From Auanema rhodensis (lineage: Eukaryota > Nematoda > Chromadorea > Rhabditida > Rhabditidae): a stretch of DNA of 64,000 nucleotides. This document shows positions 26,238 to 40,183 of this stretch, in pieces. The translations under genes and the position numbers were made by a program. The notes beneath the pieces were generated by a model. The model was not told the DNA's origin, did no database searches, and saw only the letters and a list, made by a program, of their open reading frames with translations. Positions within the stretch are counted from its first letter, which is position 1. Each line of letters begins with the position of its first letter. The stretch is from positions 24,133,638 to 24,197,637 of the forward strand of contig OZ059900.1 of NCBI GenBank assembly GCA_964057225.1. The letters are read 5' to 3'.

Positions 26238-28554
26238 CATGCTGGAAAACCAGTTTTTGGAAATTTCGCTGTAAACAAGGTTTTGACTTACGATTTCATG
26301 TGTTCAAACTCATGCAATGTCAATGAAACCTAGCTCAAAATTGTTTGTACAACGTCTAGTTCCACTTTCACGACAAAAAAACAAGGGTTAGAAAATTAAG
26401 GAAATTAGCATATTCTGAGGGCACGCCCCTTATGGCTAATATTGATTAAATCGATTTTTGTTCATATGAGTCGTCAAATGCAACGAATTTCAGCGTGTTA
26501 CATACTAAAATGAAGCATTTTACATGCTGAACACTAGAAAAATACAAAAACACAGTATTTCCCATAAGAAATATTTTATTATGCTGGAAAACCAGTTTTT
26601 GGAAATTTCGCTGTAAACAAGGTTTTGACTTACGATTTCATGTGTTCAAACTCATGCAATGTCAATGAAACCTAGCTCAAAATTGTTTGTACAACGTCTA
26701 GTTCCACTTTCACGACAAAAAAACAAGGGTTAGAAAATTAAGGAAATTAGCATATTCTGAGGGCACGCCCCTTATGGCTAATATTGATTAAATCGATTTT
26801 TGTTCATATGAGTCGTCAAATGCAACGAATTTCAGCGTGTTACATACTAAAATGAAGCATTTTACATGCTGAACACTAGAAAAATACAAAAACACAGTAT
26901 TTCCCATGAGAAATATTTTATTATGCTGGAAAACCAGTTTTTGGAAATTTCGCTGTAAACAAGGTTTTGACTTACGATTTCATGTGTTCAAACTCATGCA
27001 ATGTCAATGAAACCTAGCTCAAAATTGTTCGTACAACGTCTAGTTCCACTTTCACGACAAAAAAACAGGGGTTAGAAAATTAAGGAAATTAGCATATTCT
27101 GAGGGCACGCCCCTTATGGCTAATATTGATTAAATCGATTTTTGTTCATATGAGTCGTCAAATGCAACGAATTTCAGCGTGTTACACACTAAAATGAAGC
27201 ATTTTACATGCTGAACACTAGAAGAATACAAAAACACAGTATTTCCCATGAGAAATATTTTATTATGCTGGAAAACCAGTTTTTGGAAATTTCGCTGTAA
27301 ACAAGGTTTTGACTTACGATTTCATGTGTTCAAACTCATGCAATGTCAATGAAACCTAGCTCAAAATTGTTCGTACAACGTCTAGTTCCACTTTCACGAC
27401 AAAAAAACAGGGGTTAGAAAATTAAGGAAATTAGCATATTCTGAGGGCACGCCCCTTATGGCTAATATTGATTAAATCGATTTTTGTTCATATGAGTCGT
27501 CAAATGCAACGAATTTCAGCGTGTTACATACTAAAATGAAGCATTTTACATGCTGAACACTAGAAAAATACAAAAACACAGTATTTCCCATGAGAAATAT
27601 TTTATCATGCTGGAAAACCAGTTTTTGGAAATTTCGCTGTAAACAAGGTTTTGACTTACGATTTCATGTGTTCAAACTCATGCAATGTCAATGAAACCTA
27701 GCTCAAAATTGTTTGTACAACGTCTAGTTCCACTTTCACGACAAAAAAACAAGGGTTAGAAAATTAAGGAAATTAGCATATTCTGAGGGCACGCCCCTTA
27801 TGGCTAATATTGATTAAATCGATTTTTGTTCATATGAGTCGTCAAATGCAACGAATTTCAGCGTGTTACATACTAAAATGAAGCATTTTACATGCTGAAC
27901 ACTAGAAAAATACAAAAACACAGTATTTCCCATAAGAAATATTTTATTATGCTGGAAAACCAGTTTTTGGAAATTTCGCTGTAAACAAGGTTTTGACTTA
28001 CGATTTCATGTGTTCAAACTCATGCAATGTCAATGAAACCTAGCTCAAAATTGTTTGTACAACGTCTAGTTCCACTTTCACGACAAAAAAACAAGGGTTA
28101 GAAAATTAAGGAAATTAGCATATTCTGAGGGCACGCCCCTTATGGCTAATATTGATTAAATCGATTTTTGTTCATATGAGTCGTCAAATGCAACGAATTT
28201 CAGCGTGTTACATACTAAAATGAAGCATTTTACATGCTGAACACTAGAAAAATACAAAAACACAGTATTTCCCATGAGAAATATTTTATTATGCTGGAAA
28301 ACCAGTTTTTGGAAATTTCGCTGTAAACAAGGTTTTGACTTACGATTTGATGTGTTCAAACTCATGCAATGTCAATGAAACCTAGCTCAAAATTGTTCGT
28401 ACAACGTCTAGTTCCACTTTCACGACAAAAAAACAGGGGTTAGAAAATTAAGGAAATTAGCATATTCTGAGGGCACGCCCCTTATGGCTAATATTGATTA
28501 AATCGATTTTTGTTCATATGAGTCGTCAAATGCAACGAATTTCAGCGTGTTACA
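25359..28554 (+). repeat. Four-monomer duplication, period 1,368 bp
   Basis: Bases 25359-27186 match 26727-28554 at an offset of 1,368 bp. The marker CCCATAAG (for CCCATGAG) occurs at 26561 and 27929 only. Both copies run C171/G208 monomer, C248 monomer, T14/A52 monomer with CATAAG, then T14/A52 monomer. One private change separates them: C to G at 28349, which also opens the longest ORF in the window. This block overlaps the end of the 5-monomer duplication, so two separate rearrangements are superimposed here. Confidence 0.85.
28156..28365 (-). other. Spurious 69-codon reading frame in satellite; not a gene
   Basis: The frame starts at the CAT of CTCATGCAATG on the plus strand and reads ATG-AGT-TTG-AAC-ACA and onward. 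In other monomers the next codon is TGA, so the frame closes after five codons. Here a single C-to-G change at 28349 turns it into TCA and the frame runs on to the next stop. There is no family resemblance, no conservation of the frame in the other monomers, and nothing around it except satellite. I list it only so that it is not mistaken for a coding gene. Confidence 0.93.
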
Positions 28555-28726
28555 TACTAAAATGAAGCATTTTACATGCTGAACACTAGAAAAATACAAA
28601 AACACAGTATTTCCCATGAGAAATATTTTATCATGCTGGAAAACCAGTTTTTGGAAATTTCGCTGTAAACAAGGTTTTGACTTACGATTTCATGTGTTCA
28701 AACTCATGCAATGTCAATGAAACCTA

Positions 28727-31700
28727 GCTCAAAATTGTTTGTACAACGTCTAGTTCCACTTTCACGACAAAAAAACAAGGGTTAGAAAATTAAGGAAATT
28801 AGCATATTCTGAGGGCACGCCCCTTATGGCTAATATTGATTAAATCGATTTTTGTTCATATGAGTCGTCAAATGCAACGAATTTCAGCGTGTTACATACT
28901 AAAATGAAGCATTTTACATGCTGAACACTAGAAAAATACAAAAACACAGTATTTCCCATGAGAAATATTTTATTATGCTGGAAAACCAGTTTTTGGAAAT
29001 TTCGCTGTAAACAAGGTTTTGACTTACGATTTCATGTGTTCAAACTCATGCAATGTCAATGTAACCTAGCTCAAAATTGTTCGTACAACGTCTAGTTCCA
29101 CTTTCACGACAAAAAAACAGGGGTTAGAAAATTAAGGAAATTAGCATATTCTGAGGGCACGCCCCTTATGGCTAATATTGATTAAATCGATTTTTGTTCA
29201 TATGAGTCGTCAAATGCAACGAATTTCAGCGTGTTACAAACTAAAATGAAGCATTTTACATGCTGAACACTAGAAAAATACAAAAACACAGTATTTCCCA
29301 TGAGAAATATTTTATTATGCTGGAAAACCAGTTTTTGGAAATTTCGCTGTAAACAAGGTTTTGACTTACGATTTCATGTGTTCAAACTCATGCAATGTCA
29401 ATGAAACCTAGCTCAAAATTGTTTGTACAACGTCTAGTTCCACTTTCACGACAAAAAAACAGGGGTTAGAAAATTAAGGAAATTAGCATATTCTGAGGGC
29501 ACGCCCCTTATGGCTAATATTGATTAAATCGATTTTTGTTCATATGAGTCGTCAAATGCAACGAATTTCAGCGTGTTACACACTAAAATGAAGCATTTTA
29601 CATGCTGAACACTAGAAGAATACAAAAACACAGTATTTCCCATGAGAAATATTTTATTATGCTGGAAAACCAGTTTTTCGAAATTTCGCTGTAAACAAGG
29701 TTTTGACTTACGATTTCATGTGTTCAAACTCATGCAATGTCAATGAAACCTAGCTCAAAATTGTTCGTACAACGTCTAGTTCCACTTTCACGACAAAAAA
29801 ACAGGGGTTAGAAAATTAAGGAAATTAGCATATTCTGAGGGCACGCCCCTTATGGCTAATATTGATTAAATCGATTTTTGTTCATATGAGTCGTCAAATG
29901 CAACGAATTTCAGCGTGTTACATACTAAAATGAAGCATTTTACATGCTGAACACTAGAAAAATACAAAAACACAGTATTTCCCATGAGAAATATTTTATT
30001 ATGCTGGAAAACCAGTTTTTGGAAATTTCGCTGTAAACAAGGTTTTGACTTACGATTTCATGTGTTCAAACTCATGCAATGTCAATGAAACCTAGCTCAA
30101 AATTGTTCGTACAACGTCTAGTTCCACTTTCACGACAAAAAAACAGGGGTTAGAAAATTAAGGAAATTAGCATATTCTGAGGGCACGCCCCTTATGGCTA
30201 ATATTGATTAAATCGATTTTTGTTCATATGAGTCGTCAAATGCAACGAATTTCAGCGTGTTACATACTAAAATGAAGCATTTTACATGCTGAACACTAGA
30301 AAAATACAAAAACACAGTATTTCCCATGAGAAATATTTTATTATGCTGGAAAACCAGTTTTTGGAAATTTCGCTGTAAACAAGGTTTTGACTTACGATTT
30401 CATGTGTTCAAACTCATGCAATGTCAATGAAACCTAGCTCAAAATTGTTCGTACAACGTCTAGTTCCACTTTCACGACAAAAAAACAGGGGTTAGAAAAT
30501 TAAGGAAATTAGCATATTCTGAGGGCACGCCCCTTATGGCTAATATTGATTAAATCGATTTTTGTTCATATGAGTCGTCAAATGCAACGAATTTCAGCGT
30601 GTTACACACTAAAATGAAGCATTTTACATGCTGAACACTAGAAGAATACAAAAACACAGTATTTCCCATGAGAAATATTTTATTATGCTGGAAAACCAGT
30701 TTTTGGAAATTTCGCTGTAAACAAGGTTTTGACTTACGATTTCATGTGTTCAAACTCATGCAATGTCAATGAAACCTAGCTCAAAATTGTTCGTACAACG
30801 TCTAGTTCCACTTTCACGACAAAAAAACAGGGGTTAGAAAATTAAGGAAATTAGCATATTCTGAGGGCACGCCCCTTATGGCTAATATTGATTAAATCGA
30901 TTTTTGTTCATATGAGTCGTCAAATGCAACGAATTTCAGCGTGTTACATACTAAAATGAAGCATTTTACATGCTGAACACTAGAAAAATACAAAAACACA
31001 GTATTTCCCATGAGAAATATTTTATTATGCTGGAAAACCAGTTTTTGGAAATTTCGCTGTAAACAAGGTTTTGACTTACGATTTCATGTGTTCAAACTCA
31101 TGCAATGTCAATGAAACCTAGCTCAAAATTGTTCGTACAACGTCTAGTTCCACTTTCACGACAAAAAAACAGGGGTTAGAAAATTAAGGAAATTAGCATA
31201 TTCTGAGGGCACGCCCCTTATGGCTAATATTGATTAAATCGATTTTTGTTCATATGAGTCGTCAAATGCAACGAATTTCAGCGTGTTACACACTAAAATG
31301 AAGCATTTTACATGCTGAACACTAGAAGAATACAAAAACACAGTATTTCCCATGAGAAATATTTTATTATGCTGGAAAACCAGTTTTTGGAAATTTCGCT
31401 GTAAACAAGGTTTTGACTTACGATTTCATGTGTTCAAACTCATGCAATGTCAATGAAACCTAGCTCAAAATTGTTCGTACAACGTCTAGTTCCACTTTCA
31501 CGACAAAAAAACAGGGGTTAGAAAATTAAGGAAATTAGCATATTCTGAGGGCACGCCCCTTATGGCTAATATTGATTAAATCGATTTTTGTTCATATGAG
31601 TCGTCAAATGCAACGAATTTCAGCGTGTTACATACTAAAATGAAGCATTTTACATGCTGAACACTAGAAAAATACAAAAACACAGTATTTCCCATGAGAA

Positions 31701-34198
31701 ATATTTTATCATGCTGGAAAACCAGTTTTTGGAAATTTCGCTGTAAACAAGGTTTTGACTTACGATTTCATGTGTTCAAACTCATGCAATGTCAATGAAA
31801 CCTAGCTCAAAATTGTTTGTACAACGTCTAGTTCCACTTTCACGACAAAAAAACAAGGGTTAGAAAATTAAGGAAATTAGCATATTCTGAGGGCACGCCC
31901 CTTATGGCTAATATTGATTAAATCGATTTTTGTTCATATGAGTCGTCAAATGCAACGAATTTCAGCGTGTTACATACTAAAATGAAGCATTTTACAGGCT
32001 GAACACTAGAAAAATACAAAAACACAGTATTTCCCATGAGAAATATTTTATTATGCTGGAAAACCAGTTTTTGGAAATTTCGCTGTAAACAAGGTTTTGA
32101 CTTACGATTTCATGTGTTCAAACTCATGCAATGTCAATGAAACCTAGCTCAAAATTGTTTGTACAACGTCTAGTTCCACTTTCACGACAAAAAAACAAGG
32201 GTTAGAAAATTAAGGAAATTAGCATATTCTGAGGGCACGCCCCTTATGGCTAATATTGATTAAATCGATTTTTGTTCATATGAGTCGTCAAATGCAACGA
32301 ATTTCAGCGTGTTACATACTAAAATGAAGCATTTTACATGCTGAACACTAGAAAAATACAAAAACACAGTATTTCCCATGAGAAATATTTTATTATGCTG
32401 GAAAACCAGTTTTTGGAAATTTCGCTGTAAACAAGGTTTTGACTTACGATTTCATGTGTTCAAACTCATGCAATGTCAATGAAACCTAGCTCAAAATTGT
32501 TCGTACAACGTCTAGTTCCACTTTCACGACAAAAAAACAGGGGTTAGAAAATTAAGGAAATTAGCATATTCTGAGGGCACGCCCCTTATGGCTAATATTG
32601 ATTAAATCGATTTTTGTTCATATGAGTCGTCAAATGCAACGAATTTCAGCGTGTTACATACTAAAATGAAGCATTTTACATGCTGAACACTAGAAAAATA
32701 CAAAAACACAGTATTTCCCATGAGAAATATTTTATCATGCTGGAAAACCAGTTTTTGGAAATTTCGCTGTAAACAAGGTTTTGACTTACGATTTCATGTG
32801 TTCAAACTCATGCAATGTCAATGAAACCTAGCTCAAAATTGTTTGTACAACGTCTAGTTCCACTTTCACGACAAAAAAACAAGGGTTAGAAAATTAAGGA
32901 AATTAGCATATTCTGAGGGCACGCCCCTTATGGCTAATATTGATTAAATCGATTTTTGTTCATATGAGTCGTCAAATGCAACGAATTTCAGCGTGTTACA
33001 TACTAAAATGAAGCATTTTACATGCTGAACACTAGAAAAATACAAAAACACAGTATTTCCCATGAGAAATATTTTATTATGGTGGAAAACCAGTTTTTGG
33101 AAATTTCGCTGTAAACAAGGTTTTGACTTACGATTTCATGTGTTCAAACTCATGCAATGTCAATGTAACCTAGCTCAAAATTGTTCGTACAACGTCTAGT
33201 TCCACTTTCACGACAAAAAAACAGGGGTTAGAAAATTAAGGAAATTAGCATATTCTGAGGGCACGCCCCTTATGGCTAATATTGATTAAATCGATTTTTG
33301 TTCATATGAGTCGTCAAATGCAACGAATTTCAGCGTGTTACAAACTAAAATGAAGCATTTTACATGCTGAACACTAGAAAAATACAAAAACACAGTATTT
33401 CCCATGAGAAATATTTTATTATGCTGGAAAACCAGTTTTTGGAAATTTCGCTGTAAACAAGGTTTTAACTTACGATTTCATGTGTTCAAACTCATGCAAT
33501 GTCAATGAAACCTAGCTCAAAATTGTTCGTACAACGTCTAGTTCCACTTTCACGACAAAAAAACAGGGGTTAGAAAATTAAGGAAATTAGCATATTCTGA
33601 GGGCACACCCCTTATGGCTAATATTGATTAAATCGATTTTTGTTCATATGAGTCGTCAAATGCAACGAATTTCAGCGTGTTACACACTAAAATGAAGCAT
33701 TTTACATGCTGAACACTAGAAGAATACAAAAACACAGTATTTCCCATGAGAAATATTTTATTATGCTAGAAAACCAGTTTTTCGAAATTTCCCTGTAAAC
33801 AAGGTTTTGACTTACGATTTCATGTGTTCAAACTCATGCAATGTCAATGAAACCTAGCTCAAAATTGTTCGTACAACGTCTAGTTCCACTTTCACGACAA
33901 AAAAACAGGGGTTAGAAAATTAAGGAAATTAGCATATTCTGAGGGCACGCCCCTTATGGCTAATATTGATTAAATCGATTTTTGTTCATATGAGTCGTCA
34001 AATGCAACGAATTTTAGCGTGTTACATACTAAAATGAAGCATTTTAAATGCTGAACACTAGAAAAATACAAAAACACAGTATTTCCCATGAGAAATATTT
34101 TATCATGCTGGAAAACCAGTTTTTGGAAATTTCGCTGTAAACAAGGTTTTGACTTACGATTTCATGTGTTCAAACTCATGCAATGTCAATGAAACCTA
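28727..34198 (+). repeat. Mixed-order monomers with first T336 variants
   Basis: This stretch has no strict HOR. It introduces the AATGTAACC variant (T336, first at 28727 and again at 32831), each time followed by a monomer with A171 (29069, 33173). It also holds alternating plain and C171/G208 monomers (29753-31462), two T14/A52 monomers in a row (31805 and 32147), and the first copy of a linked pair (33515 and 33857) with GCTAGAAAACC, TTTCCCTG and then TTTTAAATG. That pair was later amplified downstream. Confidence 0.7.
31329..32735 (+). repeat. Long-range duplicate segment, copy A (pairs with 49797..51203)
   Basis: The segment spans a C248 monomer, a T14/A52 monomer with the rare TTTACAGGCTG (G at 31997), another T14/A52 monomer, and part of a fourth. 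By eye it is identical to 49797-51203, exactly 54 monomers (18,468 bp) downstream. TTTACAGGCTG is seen nowhere else in the window. A shared rare change plus the same neighbours in the same order makes common descent likelier than recurrent mutation. Confidence 0.75.
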
Positions 34199-37100
34199 GC
34201 TCAAAATTGTTTGTACAACGTCTAGTTCCACTTTCACGACAAAAAAACAAGGGTTAGAAAATTAAGGAAATTAGCATATTCTGAGGGCACGCCCCTTATG
34301 GCTAATATTGATTAAATCGATTTTTGTTCATATGAGTCGTCAAATGCAACGAATTTCAGCGTGTTACATACTAAAATGAAGCATTTTACATGCTGAACAC
34401 TAGAAAAATACAAAAACACAGTATTTCCCATGAGAAATATTTTATTATGCTGGAAAACCAGTTTTTGGAAATTTCGCTGTAAACAAGGTTTTGACTTACG
34501 ATTTCATGTGTTCAAACTCATGCAATGTCAATGTAACCTAGCTCAAAATTGTTCGTACAACGTCTAGTTCCACTTTCACGACAAAAAAACAGGGGTTAGA
34601 AAATTAAGGAAATTAGCATATTCTGAGGGCACGCCCCTTATGGCTAATATTGATTAAATCGATTTTTGTTCATATGAGTCGTCAAATGCAACGAATTTCA
34701 GCGTGTTACAAACTAAAATGAAGCATTTTACATGCTGAACACTAGAAAAATACAAAAACACAGTATTTCCCATGAGAAATATTTTATTATGCTGGAAAAC
34801 CAGTTTTTGGAAATTTCGCTGTAAACAAGGTTTTGACTTACGATTTCATGTGTTCAAACTCATGCAATGTCAATGAAACCTAGCTCAAAATTGTTCGTAC
34901 AACGTCTAGTTCCACTTTCACGACAAAAAAACAGGGGTTAGAAAATTAAGGAAATTAGCATATTCTGAGGGCACGCCCCTTATGGCTAATATTGATTAAA
35001 TCGATTTTTGTTCATATGAGTCGTCAAATGCAACGAATTTCAGCGTGTTACATACTAAAATGAAGCATTTTACATGCTGAACACTAGAAAAATACAAAAA
35101 CACAGTATTTCCCATGAGAAATATTTTATTATGCTGGAAAACCAGTTTTTGGAAATTTCGCTGTAAACAAGGTTTTGACTTACGATTTCATGTGTTCAAA
35201 CTCATGCAATGTCAATGAAACCTAGCTCAAAATTGTTCGTACAACGTCTAGTTCCACTTTCACGACAAAAAAACAGGGGTTAGAAAATTAAGGAAATTAG
35301 CATATTCTGAGGGCACGCCCCTTATGGCTAATATTGATTAAATCGATTTTTGTTCATATGAGTCGTCAAATGCAACGAATTTCAGCGTGTTACATACTAA
35401 AATGAAGCATTTTACATGCTGAACACTAGAAAAATACAAAAACACAGTATTTCCCATGAGAAATATTTTATCATGCTGGAAAACCAGTTTTTGGAAATTT
35501 CGCTGTAAACAAGGTTTTGACTTACGATTTCATGTGTTCAAACTCATGCAATGTCAATGAAACCTAGCTCAAAATTGTTCGTACAACGTCTAGTTCCACT
35601 TTCACGACAAAAAAACAGGGGTTAGAAAATTAAGGAAATTAGCATATTCTGAGGGCACGCCCCTTATGGCTAATATTGATTAAATCGATTTTTGTTCATA
35701 TGAGTCGTCAAATGCAACGAATTTCAGCGTGTTACATACTAAAATGAAGCATTTTACATGCTGAACACTAGAAAAATACAAAAACACAGTATTTCCCATG
35801 AGAAATATTTTATCATGCTGGAAAACCAGTTTTTGGAAATTTCGCTGTAAACAAGGTTTTGACTTACGATTTCATGTGTTCAAACTCATGCAATGTCAAT
35901 GAAACCTAGCTCAAAATTGTTCGTACAACGTCTAGTTCCACTTTCACGACAAAAAAACAGGGGTTAAAAAATTAAGGAAATTAGCATATTCTGAGGGCAC
36001 GCCCCTTATGGCTAATATTGATTAAATCGATTTTTGTTCATATGAGTCGTCAAATGCAACGAATTTCAGCGTGTTACATACTAAAATGAAGCATTTTACA
36101 TGCTGAACACTAGAAAAATACAAAAACACAGTATTTCCCATGAGAAATATTTTATCATGCTGGAAAACCAGTTTTTGGAAATTTCGCTGTAAACAAGGTT
36201 TTGACTTACGATTTCATGTGTTCAAACTCATGCAATGTCAATGAAACCTAGCTCAAAATTGTTTGTACAACGTCTAGTTCCACTTTCACGACAAAAAAAC
36301 AAGGGTTAGAAAATTAAGGAAATTAGCATATTCTGAGGGCACGCCCCTTATGGCTAATATTGATTAAATCGATTTTTGTTCATATGAGTCGTCAAATGCA
36401 ACGAATTTCAGCGTGTTACATACTAAAATGAAGCATTTTACATGCTGAACACTAGAAAAATACAAAAACACAGTATTTCCCATGAGAAATATTTTATTAT
36501 GCTGGAAAACCAGTTTTTGGAAATTTCGCTGTAAACAAGGTTTTGACTTACGATTTCATGTGTTCAAACTCATGCAATGTCAATGTAACCTAGCTCAAAA
36601 TTGTTCGTACAACGTCTAGTTCCACTTTCACGACAAAAAAACAGGGGTTAGAAAATTAAGGAAATTAGCATATTCTGAGGGCACGCCCCTTATGGCTAAT
36701 ATTGATTAAATCGATTTTTGTTCATATGAGTCGTCAAATGCAACGAATTTCAGCGTGTTACAAACTAAAATGAAGCATTTTACATGCTGAACACTAGAAA
36801 AATACAAAAACACAGTATTTCCCATGAGAAATATTTTATTATGCTGGAAAACCAGTTTTTGGAAATTTCGCTGTAAACAAGGTTTTGACTTACGATTTCA
36901 TGTGTTCAAACTCATGCAATGTCAATGAAACCTAGCTCAAAATTGTTCGTACAACGTCTAGTTCCACTTTCACGACAAAAAAACAGGGGTTAGAAAATTA
37001 AGGAAATTAGCATATTCTGAGGGCACGCCCCTTATGGCTAATATTGATTAAATCGATTTTTGTTCATATGAGTCGTCAAATGCAACGAATTTCAGCGTGT

Positions 37101-40012
37101 TACATACTAAAATGAAGCATTTTACATGCTGAACACTAGAAAAATACAAAAACACAGTATTTCCCATGAGAAATATTTTATTATGCTGGAAAACCAGTTT
37201 TTGGAAATTTCGCTGTAAACAAGGTTTTGACTTACGATTTCATGTGTTCAAACTCATGCAATGTCAATGAAACCTAGCTCAAAATTGTTCGTACAACGTC
37301 TAGTTCCACTTTCACGACAAAAAAACAGGGGTTAGAAAATTAAGGAAATTAGCATATTCTGAGGGCACGCCCCTTATGGCTAATATTGATTAAATCGATT
37401 TTTGTTCATATGAGTCGTCAAATGCAACGAATTTCAGCGTGTTACATACTAAAATGAAGCATTTTACATGCTGAACACTAGAAAAATACAAAAACACAGT
37501 ATTTCCCATGAGAAATATTTTATCATGCTGGAAAACCAGTTTTTGGAAATTTCGCTGTAAACAAGGTTTTGACTTACGATTTCATGTGTTCAAACTCATG
37601 CAATGTCAATGAAACCTAGCTCAAAATTGTTCGTACAACGTCTAGTTCCACTTTCACGACAAAAAAACAGGGGTTAGAAAATTAAGGAAATTAGCATATT
37701 CTGAGGGCACGCCCCTTATGGCTAATATTGATTAAATCGATTTTTGTTCATATGAGTCGTCAAATGCAACGAATTTCAGCGTGTTACATACTAAAATGAA
37801 GCATTTTACATGCTGAACACTAGAAAAATACAAAAACACAGTATTTCCCATGAGAAATATTTTATCATGCTGGAAAACCAGTTTTTGGAAATTTCGCTGT
37901 AAACAAGGTTTTGACTTACGATTTCATGTGTTCAAACTCATGCAATGTCAATGAAACCTAGCTCAAAATTGTTCGTACAACGTCTAGTTCCACTTTCACG
38001 ACAAAAAAACAGGGGTTAAAAAATTAAGGAAATTAGCATATTCTGAGGGCACGCCCCTTATGGCTAATATTGATTAAATCGATTTTTGTTCATATGAGTC
38101 GTCAAATGCAACGAATTTCAGCGTGTTACATACTAAAATGAAGCATTTTACATGCTGAACACTAGAAAAATACAAAAACACAGTATTTCCCATGAGAAAT
38201 ATTTTATCATGCTGGAAAACCAGTTTTTGGAAATTTCGCTGTAAACAAGGTTTTGACTTACGATTTCATGTGTTCAAACTCATGCAATGTCAATGAAACC
38301 TAGCTCAAAATTGTTTGTACAACGTCTAGTTCCACTTTCACGACAAAAAAACAAGGGTTAGAAAATTAAGGAAATTAGCATATTCTGAGGGCACGCCCCT
38401 TATGGCTAATATTGATTAAATCGATTTTTGTTCATATGAGTCGTCAAATGCAACGAATTTCAGCGTGTTACATACTAAAATGAAGCATTTTACATGCTGA
38501 ACACTAGAAAAATACAAAAACACAGTATTTCCCATGAGAAATATTTTATTATGCTGGAAAACCAGTTTTTGGAAATTTCGCTGTAAACAAGGTTTTGACT
38601 TACGATTTCATGTGTTCAAACTCATGCAATGTCAATGTAACCTAGCTCAAAATTGTTCGTACAACGTCTAGTTCCACTTTCACGACGAAAAAACAGGGGT
38701 TAGAAAATTAAGGAAATTAGCATATTCTGAGGGCACGCCCCTTATGGCTAATATTGATTAAATCGATTTTTGTTCATATGAGTCGTCAAATGCAACGAAT
38801 TTCAGCGTGTTACAAACTAAAATGAAGCATTTTACATGCTGAACACTAGAAAAATACAAAAACACAGTATTTCCCATGAGAAATATTTTATTATGCTGGA
38901 AAACCAGTTTTTGGAAATTTCGCTGTAAACAAGGTTTTGACTTACGATTTCATGTGTTCAAACTCATGCAATGTCAATGAAACCTAGCTCAAAATTGTTC
39001 GTACAACGTCTAGTTCCACTTTCACGACAAAAAAACAGGGGTTAGAAAATTAAGGAAATTAGCATATTCTGAGGGCACGCCCCTTATGGCTAATATTGAT
39101 TAAATCGATTTTTGTTCATATGAGTCGTCAAATGCAACGAATTTCAGCGTGTTACATACTAAAATGAAGCATTTTACATGCTGAACACTAGAAGAATACA
39201 AAAACACAGTATTTCCCATGAGAAATATTTTATCATGCTGGAAAACCAGTTTTTGGAAATTTCGCTGTAAACAAGGTTTTGACTTACGATTTCATGTGTT
39301 CAAACTCATGCAATGTCAATGAAACCTAGCTCAAAATTGTTCGTACAACGTCTAGTTCCACTTTCACGACAAAAAAACAGGGGTTAGAAAATTAAGGAAA
39401 TTAGCATATTCTGAGGGCACGCCCCTTATGGCTAATATTGATTAAATCGATTTTTGTTCATATGAGTCGTCAAATGCAACGAATTTCAGCGTGTTACATA
39501 CTAAAATGAAGCATTTTACATGCTGAACACTAGAAAAATACAAAAACACAGTATTTCCCATGAGAAATATTTTATCATGCTGGAAAACCAGTTTTTGGAA
39601 ATTTCGCTGTAAACAAGGTTCTGACTTACGATTTCATGTGTTCAAACTCATGCAATGTCAATGAAACCTAGCTCAAAATTGTTCGTACAACGTCTAGTTC
39701 CACTTTCACGACAAAAAAACAGGGGTTAAAAAATTAAGGAAATTAGCATATTCTGAGGGCACGCCCCTTATGGCTAATATTGATTAAATCGATTTTTGTT
39801 CATATGAGTCGTCAAATGCAACGAATTTCAGCGTGTTACATACTAAAATGAAGCATTTTACATGCTGAACACTAGAAAAATACAAAAACACAGTATTTCC
39901 CATGAGAAATATTTTATCATGCTGGAAAACCAGTTTTTGGAAATTTCGCTGTAAACAAGGTTTTGACTTACGATTTCATGTGTTCAAACTCATGCAATGT
40001 CAATGAAACCTA
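34048..40012 (+). repeat. Hexameric higher-order repeat, period 2,052 bp
   Basis: Monomers run in the order: T14/A52/T336; A171; plain; C248; C248; C248 with GGGGTTAAAAAATT. Complete units start at 34199 and 36251. A third at 38303 has lost one monomer (five in place of six), and its third monomer (38987) carries G208 and C248. At an offset of 2,052 bp, bases 34048-37141 match 36100-39193. I noted one change, A to G at 38687 in the A7 tract. The GTTAAAAAATT marker first appears here and is absent from the left half of the window, so this HOR was formed locally. Confidence 0.88.
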
Positions 40013-40183
40013 GCTCAAAATTGTTTGTACAACGTCTAGTTCCACTTTCACGACAAAAAAACAAGGGTTAGAAAATTAAGGAAATTAGCATATTCTGAGG
40101 GCACGCCCCTTATGGCTAATATTGATTAAATCGATTTTTGTTCATATGAGTCGTCAAATGCAACGAATTTCAGCGTGTTACAT

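Noticed and set aside
28156-28365. 69-codon ORF on the minus strand as a possible gene
   Set aside because: It exists only because of one substitution that removes a stop codon present in the other monomers. There is no recognisable domain and its context is pure satellite.
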